Of a DNA stretch of 64,000 nucleotides, positions 12,301 to 24,411 are shown piece by piece (position 1 is the first letter of the stretch; the number at the start of each line of letters is the position of its first letter). The DNA is taken from positions 4,720,501-4,784,500 of the forward strand of contig JAKJHU010000024.1 of assembly GCA_022316685.1 (NCBI GenBank). Reading direction: 5' to 3'. This DNA comes from Progne subis subis. Taxonomy: Eukaryota > Chordata > Aves > Passeriformes > Hirundinidae. Below the pieces are notes generated by a model that was not told the origin of the DNA, searched no databases, and worked only from the letters and a program-made list of their open reading frames with translations. Position numbers and translations under genes: made by a program.

Positions 12301-15300
12301 CTGTGATTTTCACACATAATCAGGCTATACAAATAGCCACTAAAATCTTTCTTTTTCCCAAATTTCAATAACTTGTCAGTAGGAAGAGTGCACTGCTTTA
12401 GTGCTGATTAGCAATGAAAATTAATTTATCCCTATTGCAAGAATTTATAAGAATAGTATGTACAGCAAAGGGTTACCACAATAAACAATTTTACTGAAAA
12501 TATGATTCACAGGAGTACAATACACTGCTAAATTAAATCTTGTAACCTACTTGGAAATTAATTTACTTTGTTTACAGTATTAGTAGTTAGTCAATATGAA
12601 AATCATTCATAATTATTTAACTTCAGAGGTTTAAGAATGCTCTAAATCATTAATTGCTGAATGTGGTCAAGTCTCACTTGTTGTGTGCTCTCCCCTTTCT
12701 GAGGAACATGACTCGACAGCCATTGAAGAACATCCATTTACTGTGAATATGCCCTGAGCTCTCTCCCAGGTGTCATTCCAGATATTTTACTCTCACTCTA
12801 GTAACTTCAGTCAATATGTTAAGACCTAAGATTGTAGTTAACACTTCTTGTCTTCCTGCAGTAATCAACCTTTCAGTCCTGGGAAAAAAGGATGCTTCAT
12901 GTATTTCCACTTTATCTACACTCAATGACGTACATCCACTATTACATTACATAAAATAACAGAAAGGTATTCACTACATCATTTTAAGTAATGTATATTA
13001 AGATATTGGAAGAGAATATGCAAAAGCACACGTGAGTGACATCTGCATGAGTGCTAATTCCCCTGTTGCTATCAGATATCATGTAGTCTTTAAGGGCTTT
13101 TTAAAACTATTAGTGCTATGGGAAGAGGTGGGGGTTTTTGTGGGGTTTTGTTTTTTTTTCCCCCTCTGGTTAGAAAATGATTCCTCTGTTGCTCATGGCT
13201 ATTTTGACTTCTGCTCATTTGAATGCACTCAAAACCAATTATATATGTTATACAAAATGTCAGAAATAGTTATATATATGTATATATACACAGACAGACA
13301 TATCCTCACAGGAAACAATTATTTTTCCAGTAGAGGCATATTGCCTTCGGGTAACCAGGCTTCCACCTTTCTTCTCTTTGGCCAAGTGAAACAGAACCAA
13401 TTTACTAAGTCTGCAAAGAAGAAAACGCTGAAGCAGAGAACGCAACCGTCAGGAAGAAGAAATGCAGTACTGAAGCTATTAAAACAACATCAGCTCTAAA
13501 TATGGTGTTTCCAGTTGGCTGCAGATTTAACGCAGTTGTGTTAAAATTGCAAGTTCAAATATGTGAAATTCGTAAGGGACCTATTAAGAAATGAACAGGG
13601 AGTCTTCAGAGAGGGCCCAATCTATTTGGAGCACTGAAATCCCATTTTTTAAAATTGCAGCATGACAAAAATGGTTCAGGACATCACTTAGGCATTTTTA
13701 GAGAATCTTGACTGAAAGCCAGGGAGAATTCAAAGGCGTTCTGTAAATCTTTGCAGCAGGAGTGTGGGACAAGTCCTCACAAGGACCATCTTTCATAAGA
13801 ACAGCAATCTATCCTACTGCTTCATTCCCCAGGGCAGTAGATTTCTTGTCTAGGAGAGCAAGCCTAGAGAAAGCAAGGACTTTCTGTGCCTTCATTTGAG
13901 TACAGAATTCTTTTCACGAGTGAGAATTCAGAAACAGCGAAAAGGTAACCTTATTTTCAGAATTTCTGAAATTCTTGTATTTACCCAGAATTCCAGACAA
14001 GATCTACTATTCACGTTTTTAAACCAAGATATATGACCCAAGCACATGGTTCTATCCACATTAATCATTCCACCTGAGAACCTAGCCAGCAGAGATTTTA
14101 GTGTTCTAAGTCAGTACAAACCAGAAATACAACAGCAGTACGTATTATTCTGAAAAGTACTTTGGAATTTATCTGGGACATGACTTATATGACAGCATTA
14201 CTTCCAGGATTCAGTGACATTTCACTCTAAGCATGGACTGCTGTTTCCAGTTTTTTCCTTAATGACTCAGAGAAAACTGACCTTCTATCAGCAGCATTAT
14301 TTACTACAACACTTGAAACTGTTTCAAAAACATTACTGTTTTTATTGTCTTTAATTCCTGACATTAAGGGCCTTTAAAGTCTAGATTTGATTTTATTTGG
14401 AATTGAAGAACTTATATTTCTGTCTTAAAGATACACCAAAATTCAAAATAACAAGGCTCCCTGTATAGATTATTTTATCTCTACTCCATCCTGTTTGGAA
14501 TAGGACTAAAAGATTTTTTTAATAGATAGGGAAATAACTGATATATTAGATAAAAAGAGTTAGTACTGTTTGTCTAGTTAGGCATGTCTTGTCTAAAACT
14601 AGATGATCTCTAGTCTTCATCTTTCCTGGCTTGCTTCTAAGGATGGTTTCCTAATAACTGCTTTTTCTGACAACAGGACCAATTCATACCAATTAACTGA
14701 ATACACCACAAAACGTGTGCCTGCCCAGGGAAGGAAACAGAGCATGAAATATTGGTGATACAGCAGCTGACATTGAGAAGTAACTGTATCAATGGACATA
14801 GGAGTGTACATACTGAATAATTTGCATACCGAAAGCTTCATGGTGGAATACTTTCTTTTCATACTATGCCATGCTGCCTTCAGCTTCATGACAGAGGTTT
14901 GCACATCAGAAAAGCTAAAGAAACAACCAGATATATTTTTAATAAGTTAGTAAACAAACTTAAATTGGAATTTGAGTTATAGCCAAAAGTAGATTGAATA
15001 CCAGGCCTATGGATATGGCATTTTGTGAATTTCTACCGAGCTCCTTCTGCAGCTATATCTTTTCACAAGAAAGAAAAACATTTTATGTAATTTCTCATAA
15101 AATATGCAGTCTTCTTTATTTAAAGCATTTTTTTTCCTCAGGAGGAATTAAAGAAACTTTAATATTCTGACCTCTTCTGAGCCTTTTTCAGACTTTTAAA
15201 TCACTTAAGTAACTAACCTAAAGCAGCCCCAGATAACACAAATGCAATGTTTTTCATCCTGCATTCCCCTGAAGAACAGTCATCTGTCTGCTGCACTGCC

Positions 15301-17456
15301 TTCTAACCAAACAAATCCTCGAAACTGTGATTTAATGATTCTGTTTACTTGTTTCACTGAAAACATGTATCAGTCAGCATAGCAACAGCCTAAGCAAATT
15401 CTGAGAACAAGTAGCCCTCTTCACTGCTACGGTTTTGGGAAATAGTGTTCGCACTCTCCTCAAGCTGTAATATAACCCATAAGGGGGCAACCAGAACAAC
15501 TGGAAAAAACTAACTCCATTCTGAGTGAGAACTGAGTGAACTCTCTTATTAAGTGCCATTCATAACATGGTGAATATTATTCTTTAATTATTGGGGCATG
15601 TTATTAAAAAATAGTTTATAGAGATTTTTATGGACTTCCTTCCTTAGAACCACAGCTAGAGGATTATACTTCAAACTGTGTTTCAGCGTGTCCCTTTTAA
15701 GGAGACAACTAAGGACATAAGTGGTTTTTCACGTATGAAATTGTAAATGCTATTTGAGTTTGGACTTCAGATTTAAAATCAGGTTTCTGCAAATATGAAC
15801 TGCATTTAGAATACATTAATACTTGTGATGACAGCAAATATTATTGATCTCATAAACACAAACCTATCACACCCTTGCTTACTCATATTAATTGTGATTG
15901 TACAGTCTCAGCCTCTACTAGCAATTATTTTTTTTGTATTATTTTTGTATAACCTCCTACATATCATTTGAACTATTCTGCCTTCTTAGAATAAGACTGT
16001 GCATTTTCAATATATGGTGTTGGGATGTTTTTCCCAAGAAAATAAATAGAAGGCAATGTAGTTGTAACAAACTATTGTACTGAGTAACCAACAGTACACA
16101 GAATAGATGATGGTACAAAAAACATAGATCCGGTCCTGAAACCAAGTGTATGACAGGTTTGCATTTATAATGAGATCTTAGATCAGTATTATTTGCTATC
16201 AGTCACAGGTGTTTCTGGGAACCTGCATAAAGAATATATATATGCATGTCAGGCAGAGTAGCCTAAATACAAAGATTGCCACTGACCTGTTTTCTGTCGT
16301 GTCTCTGAATACATGCACAATTACCAAAACACTGAAAACATACATGTTAACAATCCTCCATGAGAATCAGCTTTAGCCACAAGCATAGAGGATGGTTTCT
16401 TGCACTTCTAACTTTTTAAAGCCTCAAGTTCACTTCTGACTCTTTAACCTAGAGGCTAATCCTACTGCCACCTCTGTCTGCCACATAACAGGCAGGAATT
16501 TACTGACTTCTAGATACCTCCTCAGTCTCCAACAAAAATTTCACAAATGCTCTTTTCTTTTTGATTAATATGTTGTTATTAAAATAATAAAGACTTTACT
16601 ATTCAGCAAGCTCAACAGTATGTACATACTGTAATGTGCAATTAAACTAGATATACAAAAATGTAGCTGGAAAGGCAAATGAGTAAACTGGAAGCTATAC
16701 TCCATACGACGTCACACAAAACTTTGAGTTTTCAGTATGACAGAAGTCTCCTGGCCCTGAAAAATACCCTGGAAGTATATGCAAAGATGTAAAACAAGTT
16801 CTTCTAAGGTAGGAGGGCATGAAAATAGTAGGAGTGGCTATGTCTTTACGCTTCTACTGAATCTTCATTTAAAACTCCTGAAGTTACATATGCACCACAT
16901 AATCCTACATACATTGATGCAAGAGGTTCACTTATGACATCAAAAAAATTGGTCAGCTGTGGCTCATACAAGTTTAAATAGCTGATTTGCATTCTGATTC
17001 TTTTCAAGAGAATGTTTATAAAAATAATTTTTAATTATCTTCTGTTATACTAGTTCTGCAGACACTGCTAAAATAAATACTGCCATATTAGCAGATGATA
17101 TCAATATATATTTCTACCTTGTTTCTTTTCCATATGTCTTGCTTTGATCAGCACTCTGTCCAGCACCATTCAAGAAGCTCAGATTTCTAGGCTGTAGTTG
17201 CTTTTTGCTGATCTTTGCCCTCTGGACTTGCTTTCTTGTAAAGCTACATAAGTCTGCTGCTCAAGTTCAAGTCAGTGAATATCTTCACCATGATGATAGA
17301 GCAAAATAAGTGCATCCAGAGTTCTGGGTACTGGCCTTGCATTTACATATGGTACCCTGCTTTAAATGGTTGCTGTTATAATTTTGTGAGATCTCACAAC
17401 ACCAGCAAATGTTCTGTCCTTTCTTTAAAATGGCAAAATACAACTTTAGCCTACAG

Positions 17457-17494
17457 ACACACACACACACGTGTGTGTGTATATATATATATAT
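17457..17494. repeat. Compound microsatellite (AC)7(GT)5(AT)7
   Basis: Pure dinucleotide blocks follow each other without interruption. The AC-to-GT junction is self-complementary, so the tract can fold back on itself as well as adopt alternating purine-pyrimidine structure. Likely polymorphic in length. Confidence 0.95.
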
Positions 17495-18167
17495 GTTCCC
17501 CTCTTATTTGTCAGTGAAAAAGGGCATGCATCTGAAGAAAACTTTGAATGGAAATACTTACTGAATCAGTGTTCTCAGAATGCCCCATTTATTTAGACCA
17601 TGGTGTTTATCTCTTTTAGAGATAAGGTCTTTCTCATCTCAAGCACTCCGAAGAAAAACTGTATTGACGAAAACACTCAGTCATCATTAGAAGTATTTTA
17701 TGGAGCAATAACTTGGTTTTGTGAGCACCTCCACGGATGAGACTGTGGAATTTTAGAGCAGGCAGAGGAGTAGTTTCTTGTCCCCAGAACACCTTTACTT
17801 ATACTTCAGTCGGTGCTATCTTTCCCCCTCTTCCTCCTCCCACTCTGAGCTTCAGAGAGCAGCATATGAGGATGGCCACAAATGCCACTCACCTGTCCTT
17901 CCAACTCCTTCAGCATCATCTGTGTGTGGAGGGATGTACAGGCACATCTGTTCTCTACTTGTGAGACTAGACAATGAAGTTATCCTGGTGGACATTATGC
18001 CCAAGGAGAAGGACTGTGTTGGCTCCATTTAAGTTTCTTCCAGCCTGAATGAGAAAGTGAACATCTTCCTTTGGAGATTTCAAAACCAAAAGAAGACAAA
18101 ATGACATCAGGCTTCCTGATGTCTCTGATAAGGCCAGGGTAGAAGAAGCCATCAGACAATATGGAGA

Positions 18168-18172
18168 GCCTC
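18168..18172. other. Left target-site duplication (GCCTC) of the solo LTR
   Basis: GCCTC directly precedes the LTR's TG terminus and is repeated exactly at 18804-18808 after the CA terminus. A 5-bp duplication is a usual size for retroviral integration. Confidence 0.88.
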
Positions 18173-18803
18173 TGTCCTGGTTTAGGGCAAATCTGAGAGG
18201 AAACTTCCAAAGGGGTCCCTCTAGAAAGCAGATTCAGCCCAGCTGGTTCAGGAAAAGATTTCCTTGGAGAAAAGTGGAAAAAATCTGTTTATTTATTAAG
18301 CAAAGTATTCACAAGCATTAAAAATGAATAATATTAAACAATGGAACCTCTTGCTGTTCTGAAGAGATGCTAAATTCAGACAGTCCTTGTCGTGGGGTGT
18401 AGCTCAGCTCGCTCAGTCTCTCATCAGCTCCTCCTGCTCTGGAAAATTCCACGTCCCAGGCCCAGGTGGGCCACAGGTGTGAGCTCCTAGAGTTTATCTG
18501 GGTTTTCAGTCCAGAGCAGGGCCCATCAGTTCCAAGAAAAGTAAAAGCCACAGTCTGGGGAACTTCTCTGCCTCAGCTAGCTAAAAACTACCTAAAAGCA
18601 GAGGAGAGCTCTCCCACTGTCCGTGCTGCAGACAACACAGTGAGAAGGAATGTGGGGCAGCGAGTGCAGGTTCTGAAAACAAACTGTGCACTTCTTCTCC
18701 CCACTTCACTCTCACAACCAGTCTGAAAGGTGCAGAACTTAATATCCAACATAAACAGAACAGACAGCTGGGGATACAAGCATCACAAAGTCACCCTAGG
18801 ACA
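18173..18803 (-). mobile_element. Solo LTR of an avian endogenous retrovirus (631 bp)
   Basis: The element starts TGTCCTGGTTT and ends CACCCTAGGACA, so it has the TG...CA ends and short inverted termini TGTCCT/AGGACA of an LTR. Identical 5-bp GCCTC duplications flank it. No gag, pol or env remains and there is no second LTR nearby, so this is a recombined solo LTR. Reading it on the minus strand is favoured because AATAAATAAA (complement of 18288-18297) then falls about 80% along the LTR, where a polyadenylation signal belongs. The sequence resembles songbird ERV LTRs as I remember them; the family name is not assigned. It sits antisense in OLFM3 intron 1. The exact duplication suggests modest age. 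Confidence 0.88.
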
Positions 18804-21800
18804 GCCTCAAATTTTAATTTTTTGAGAAAATTAAGAAAAGGAGGTTTTCACAAATACTGCAATATTTGCAGTAGTTGAGGTATTCAAATTTGCCCAGTTC
18901 TAGATTTGTCAAGTGCTCATGCTACGCCAATGGCTAAAGTCACCACTAGTGTTTATACAGGAGAAAAATTTACCCAGATGCTATTGGCATTCATATTACA
19001 TTCACAAATGTTTTCAGGAATAAAATTAATTGCTGTTGCTAATAGTTCTAACCCACTTAGAAATAGCACAGAAATTAAATAAAGTTAGGACTGATTAGGC
19101 CAGTGGGTCCGTGTCTGTACAAGGGACATGACCCTTGTTCAGACCCTGAAAACAGTTCAGATTTTCTTATGTGGTTCCCCAAATCACTTTCTAAATGGAT
19201 AGTAAGAATGATACTGAAAAATATGCCTGGTAAGCCCTAACTACCCAGTTCTTCTGTTAAATACACACAAGGTTGCATCTTTTCTCCTTCAGAATTTTCC
19301 CAAACCACATACAATTAGACATCATCCAACACTCACATTTCTGTTCTCATTAGCATTCTTGGATATATGCTATTTGTATTTTGTGATTTTCTGGTTTTAG
19401 TAGCCTCTAATACTTAAGAATCACCAATGTTATCTTTTCACTTTCTAGTCCCTCTGGGCCCCTACCTTCAGATACTATTCTTTTAGGCAAATATTGTTGG
19501 GTTGAACTGTCACTCTTTGTTTATCCATTGTCATAAATTTCTTACATTTATAATAACTTACTGGATCATGTCATCATTAGTTTCCCAAACTGAGGCATAT
19601 TTTATGAAACTAATAAATGGGATATTTTTCTCTTCTAGTATTTCTGCTTCCTCTGCAAAAATTCTGCAATCATTAGCTAATTTAATACCAAGGTCCTTAG
19701 GTTTCTGCTTTCTTCTCTCTCCAAAATGCTGATTGTTATTCTGTACCCACACACTTCTTGTTTGCAATCTTGGAATGCTTTCTGACTAGACACATCCCTT
19801 AGAGATCCCCCTAACAGCTAGGGATTTGTGTTTGCCATTCAGCTGTCTTTAGAGGATGGCTTCTTTTTCCAGGAATCTTTTTGATACTTTTTGGCTTTGA
19901 GAGATTTAGAGTTTTGCTAAATTTTGATAGATTCCTTCTATGTTATTTCATATGCGGGATTTTGTTATTTCTATTTTCTTTAATAATAATTGAAATTAAT
20001 TCCTCTGAATAAGAGCGTGTCAAGCCAAATGCACTGTTTGCCTAGGAGAAATACCCCAGACTTTCAACAATTCACATGGTTGTGGTTCATGCCTCATATA
20101 TGTTTGATTTTACTTAAAAGTACGTAACAGACAGACCTAGTAACTTGTTTATTGGACTGGAAAGACTTTCAGCTATCCTTCCAAGGGCATATATTCAAAT
20201 TCTGGATCACTTATTCCAATTAGTATCAGCTTAATTACAATGCCTCCAAGTGGAGGCAAGGAGGGTAAAGAACTTACCACAGCCTCAAGGAGCCATTTTT
20301 AATATATTTATTGTTTTGGGACAGCCTCTTATAACAGAAGTCTGTTTGAACAAAGTATTGACTGTAACATGGGGGAACTAATGATCAGCCCACCTACCAC
20401 CATTAACTTAAGCATTAGGTAAAGAAATATTTCTAATAATCTACTTGGTTATTTTAATTTTTTTGTTAAATAATATCCAGTCAGACAAGTCACATTTGGA
20501 GATCAGTCAAATTACTTCAGAGTCTCTGCATTTTCCATTGAACACTTTGAATTCAGAACATTTTAAAACTGGCAACATCCTGTTAGGGACATCTTCGCAC
20601 CAAACAGAGCATGTCCTCCCCATTTCCAGTCAGTAGGGCTTTGCACTTCTGTTTTCATTAGGACTAGTGGGCTCAGACCCACAGACACTGATGCTGAGGG
20701 AATTTTTGCCTGACAAAGTGACAAGGCTGATTCCACAGTATAAGTGAGTGCCATGGTATCTGTTCATTACAAGACTCTACTTGGAGATCAACTTCCTTGA
20801 AGAGGAACTGGCTGAGCGACCAAAGATAACACTGGAGGTGATGGGGAATTCAGAACAAACCCTTAAATGCCTGGCTGTAGATGCAGGCTATGCCACTACT
20901 GACTGAAAAGTGACCTCTAAATCCAACTCAAAACTAGATGCAAGACCACCTGCACTGTGTCCCTTGAGACAACTTCTGTTGTCACATGGCACCAAAATTG
21001 AATTGTGTCGTTTGGAACAATACATACTTTATAAAAACACACAAGATATGAGCCTTACAGGAAAAAATGTATAATCTATCTCAAATGAACAGGCTGTGAA
21101 ACTGAGAGTTTGTGATGAAAAGAAGGATGAAAGTAATAAGCTAAATAATGGACACGTGAAAAATGTACTAGGTGCTCTGAAAAATTGAAAGAATAGGCTT
21201 AAGAAAGGGAAGATAAAAAGAAATCCAAATGATACAATGTGAGGTTAAAATAAATAATTCTGCTGGGAACAGCCTGGAAATACTGAAAATGGAAATATCT
21301 GAAAAAACTTGCTAATACCTGAAGACTATTTTTCTTTCATAAAGGCACTGACCTATTAATAAAAATAAGCCTAACGGTAGCCAAGTAGATTGGGACTGAG
21401 ATATATTTTATTAAAAAAAACACTGCTGAGTACCTGAAGAAAGCCCTATGGTTACACTTCCCTCTGCCCATCCATCAGTTGTGAGTTAGAATACCATACC
21501 TTTGGCTGGGCTGCAGGTCTGTGCCCATCAAAGACTGGACAGAAGGTTATTGTGGACAAGCACATCAGTGCAAGATGCCTATGAAGAAAATGAGGATGAA
21601 AAAGCAAATTATTCAATATTTAGATTTCCTAACACACTTCCCTCAGTAGATAGGAAAGAAAACAGAAGTAAAACCTTCCACAAATAGTTATTCTGATTTT
21701 TAAACAAATGTAGGTTAAAAATTGTTTGTGCTACTTTCCTATCAAGCAGAATTAATGACGAAGAAGAATGTTAGGTGAATACTATAATTTTGAATACACA

Positions 21801-24387
21801 TTTATAATTTGTACTTGCATTTGTGTAAGATAACAAATTTTGTGTACTCACTTAAGAAATGCCAGTATGTTTATGGTTTATCAATCCAAAGTTGCTCAAA
21901 TTTTAGCATTCAAATTTGTGAACTATTCATAAAATAGCTGTGCACTAGGAATTATTTATAGAAATATTGTTGAAAATAGCACTCTTTGTAGACTGCTTCT
22001 AGTAAAAGAGAAAGCTGATTTTGTTAAATTGTTTAGATCAAATATTCTGCTTAGCCTTATTATTGAGCATACAGTGCAGCCTATTTTTAACTAGGCAGTG
22101 GGGCTCTCAACACTTCTGAAAAGAGTGAGATAGAGCCTAGCACATACCACTGCTGCTGTTTGGGAGACCTGCTGTGAATATGCAATTCTGAATGGATTCA
22201 ATGTGTGAAATTGCTTTGAACTGTACTATCTTCTACTGTGTTTCTGGGAACTGCTAAGCCATGCTGTTCTGTTTCTGTCCAGAGTTTTGTCTTTTGAGGA
22301 TATCATATATTACTGCAGAAGAAATACAAAAATCTTCCATATGAGAAAGAGTAAGCAGAGCAAACAACACGACTGTTTTTATGAGATTTTCAAGGGATTT
22401 GTATAGCACAATCTCAAGACAATCTATTTTCTTATTCTATAGCTAGAAAGAGAATGTGTCTGAGCTACAGTTAAAATGTGTTGGGACCCCTAGGCCAGTG
22501 TTTCTGCACAAGGACCAGTGTAGTGGCAAACAATATCTGCACTGCAGCAGGGAAACAGTGGCAAAGGCTGAGGATTGACTGAAGGCCTTATCTCTGGTCT
22601 CTGTTTATAATTGAGATGCTGCACCCCTGAGCGCTATCTGAAGTCGAACAAGTCACACCAGTTGAGGATCTGACCCCAGCTAAATTCCAAGTTGTAATTT
22701 TGTGGTGTTACTGAGTGTAGAGCGATCCTGCCATCCTCAAGCCGTAGTTACTGGCTGTGCCTGGGCCTGACATCAGCACAGCACTACAAAGTTAAAACAA
22801 CAGACAAAATCTGGCCACCGTTATTTAATATCCTTGCCACCATTTCCTTCCTTCCCGCCTCCTCACTAAAGGAATCCTAAGCTGAAATAACAAGACATTT
22901 TTTGCATCATTTTTGTCACCAGGGTTTCTCAGAGAAGTCCAGTTGAGTGTGGACTCATTCTAGTGCTGAAAAGAGGTCTGTTTTTTGTGTAGGGAAATTC
23001 TTAATTGCCTTTTCTCCTCTCCTTGAAACCTTTTTAACAAAGAAAGTGATGCTGCTATTTACTCCCTGTTCATCCTTAGCTAAATAAAACTCCAAAAATA
23101 TTTCATTTTGGTAAAACCTTAATATTCAAATAAACCAACACAAACAACCAACACCAGCAAACACATCCATTATTACAGATTACTCTGAATCGATTTGGCA
23201 CATATAAAGACTTTTTTCCGCCCTAAACAATAGTTGATTTTTATGTTTGGAAAGAGAAGAAAATAACCCTGAGTGTCTCTGTTCTATTTGTCTGGTGAAC
23301 CAATGAGCAAAAGCAATTTCCAGAGAACAAAATTGTGACACCCATAGTGGTGTAAAGTAGGTACCATACTGAAGACAGTCACTTCAGGGTTAGTCCTAGA
23401 TATCAGAAGAACCAATGTGCCTCTATAATTTTTGAGAAGACAGATACACTTGCATAAAACAGTAAGATTTAATACATAGAGTTATCACTAGCAACCTCCC
23501 TAAAGTAGACTCAGAGATGCATTTCATGCACAGAAATATTTATACAATTAAACATCATTTTTATTTGGTAAGGATTTTGCTCATCATTTTTCCATTATTT
23601 ATCATGCAGACACTGTTTCATTTTTTGCTAACACCAGGACTGGATATCTACAAAGCACAGATACGGTAGTTTGAATTCACACTTCTGGGGGGTTTTTTTC
23701 AGCTCACTTTTCAGGGACTAATTTGAGAACAGTGCAATAGCAGAGTGTGAAAAAGAGAATGGTTCCATTCTTTCTGGGCACAGTGACAGATAATTTCTTT
23801 TACCATGCACACTTGTAACCAAGTAATTAGTTTAGTAAAGAGGCAATACACAACAAAATTCTTAATCCTTGTTCTGTCTGAGTAAGAATTTAGGGATTTA
23901 GCTCTGCATAACAGCTGCTTCACATTATTAATATATGATTACCTTTACCCTGGGTAACAATGAGAGAATATGTTGTAACCTAGTGTTTAGTATTTATTGT
24001 ACTCTAGAAACAACGTGCATTTATGTGATGTTGTCTCACACATGCATTTATATTTTCCATATATTGTGAAATAGACTATAAATGTGCTACTTCTTTGTAC
24101 ACAAGTTATATTTTAATTATACAAAATCTGCACCTCATGGGCTAGATTTCATCACCAGTGTATTCAATTACAATCAAGAGAGGTCACTTCCAATTCTACC
24201 TCCCTTGCTGTCACTCCAGAGTTTTAGCAATTTAACTGTAACTTCAAATCAGTGACAAGAACACTTATTCTTCATACCACATGGAAAGTAACAGGATTTT
24301 AGAATTTCTTTGTTGCTGGGCTGGACTAAACACATTAAAATATTATGACTTCCTTAGGTTAAATTCTCTGTGTAAATTAAAATCATG

Positions 24388-24411
24388 TATTATTATTATT
24401 ATTATTATTAT
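24388..24411. repeat. (ATT)n trinucleotide microsatellite
   Basis: Eight uninterrupted TAT/ATT units in intron 1; no coding context. Confidence 0.95.

Noticed and set aside
22661..22680. Phrase resembling SINE-type sequence ('gttgaggatctgacccc')
   Set aside because: Too short and without neighbouring blocks to assign to any repeat family.
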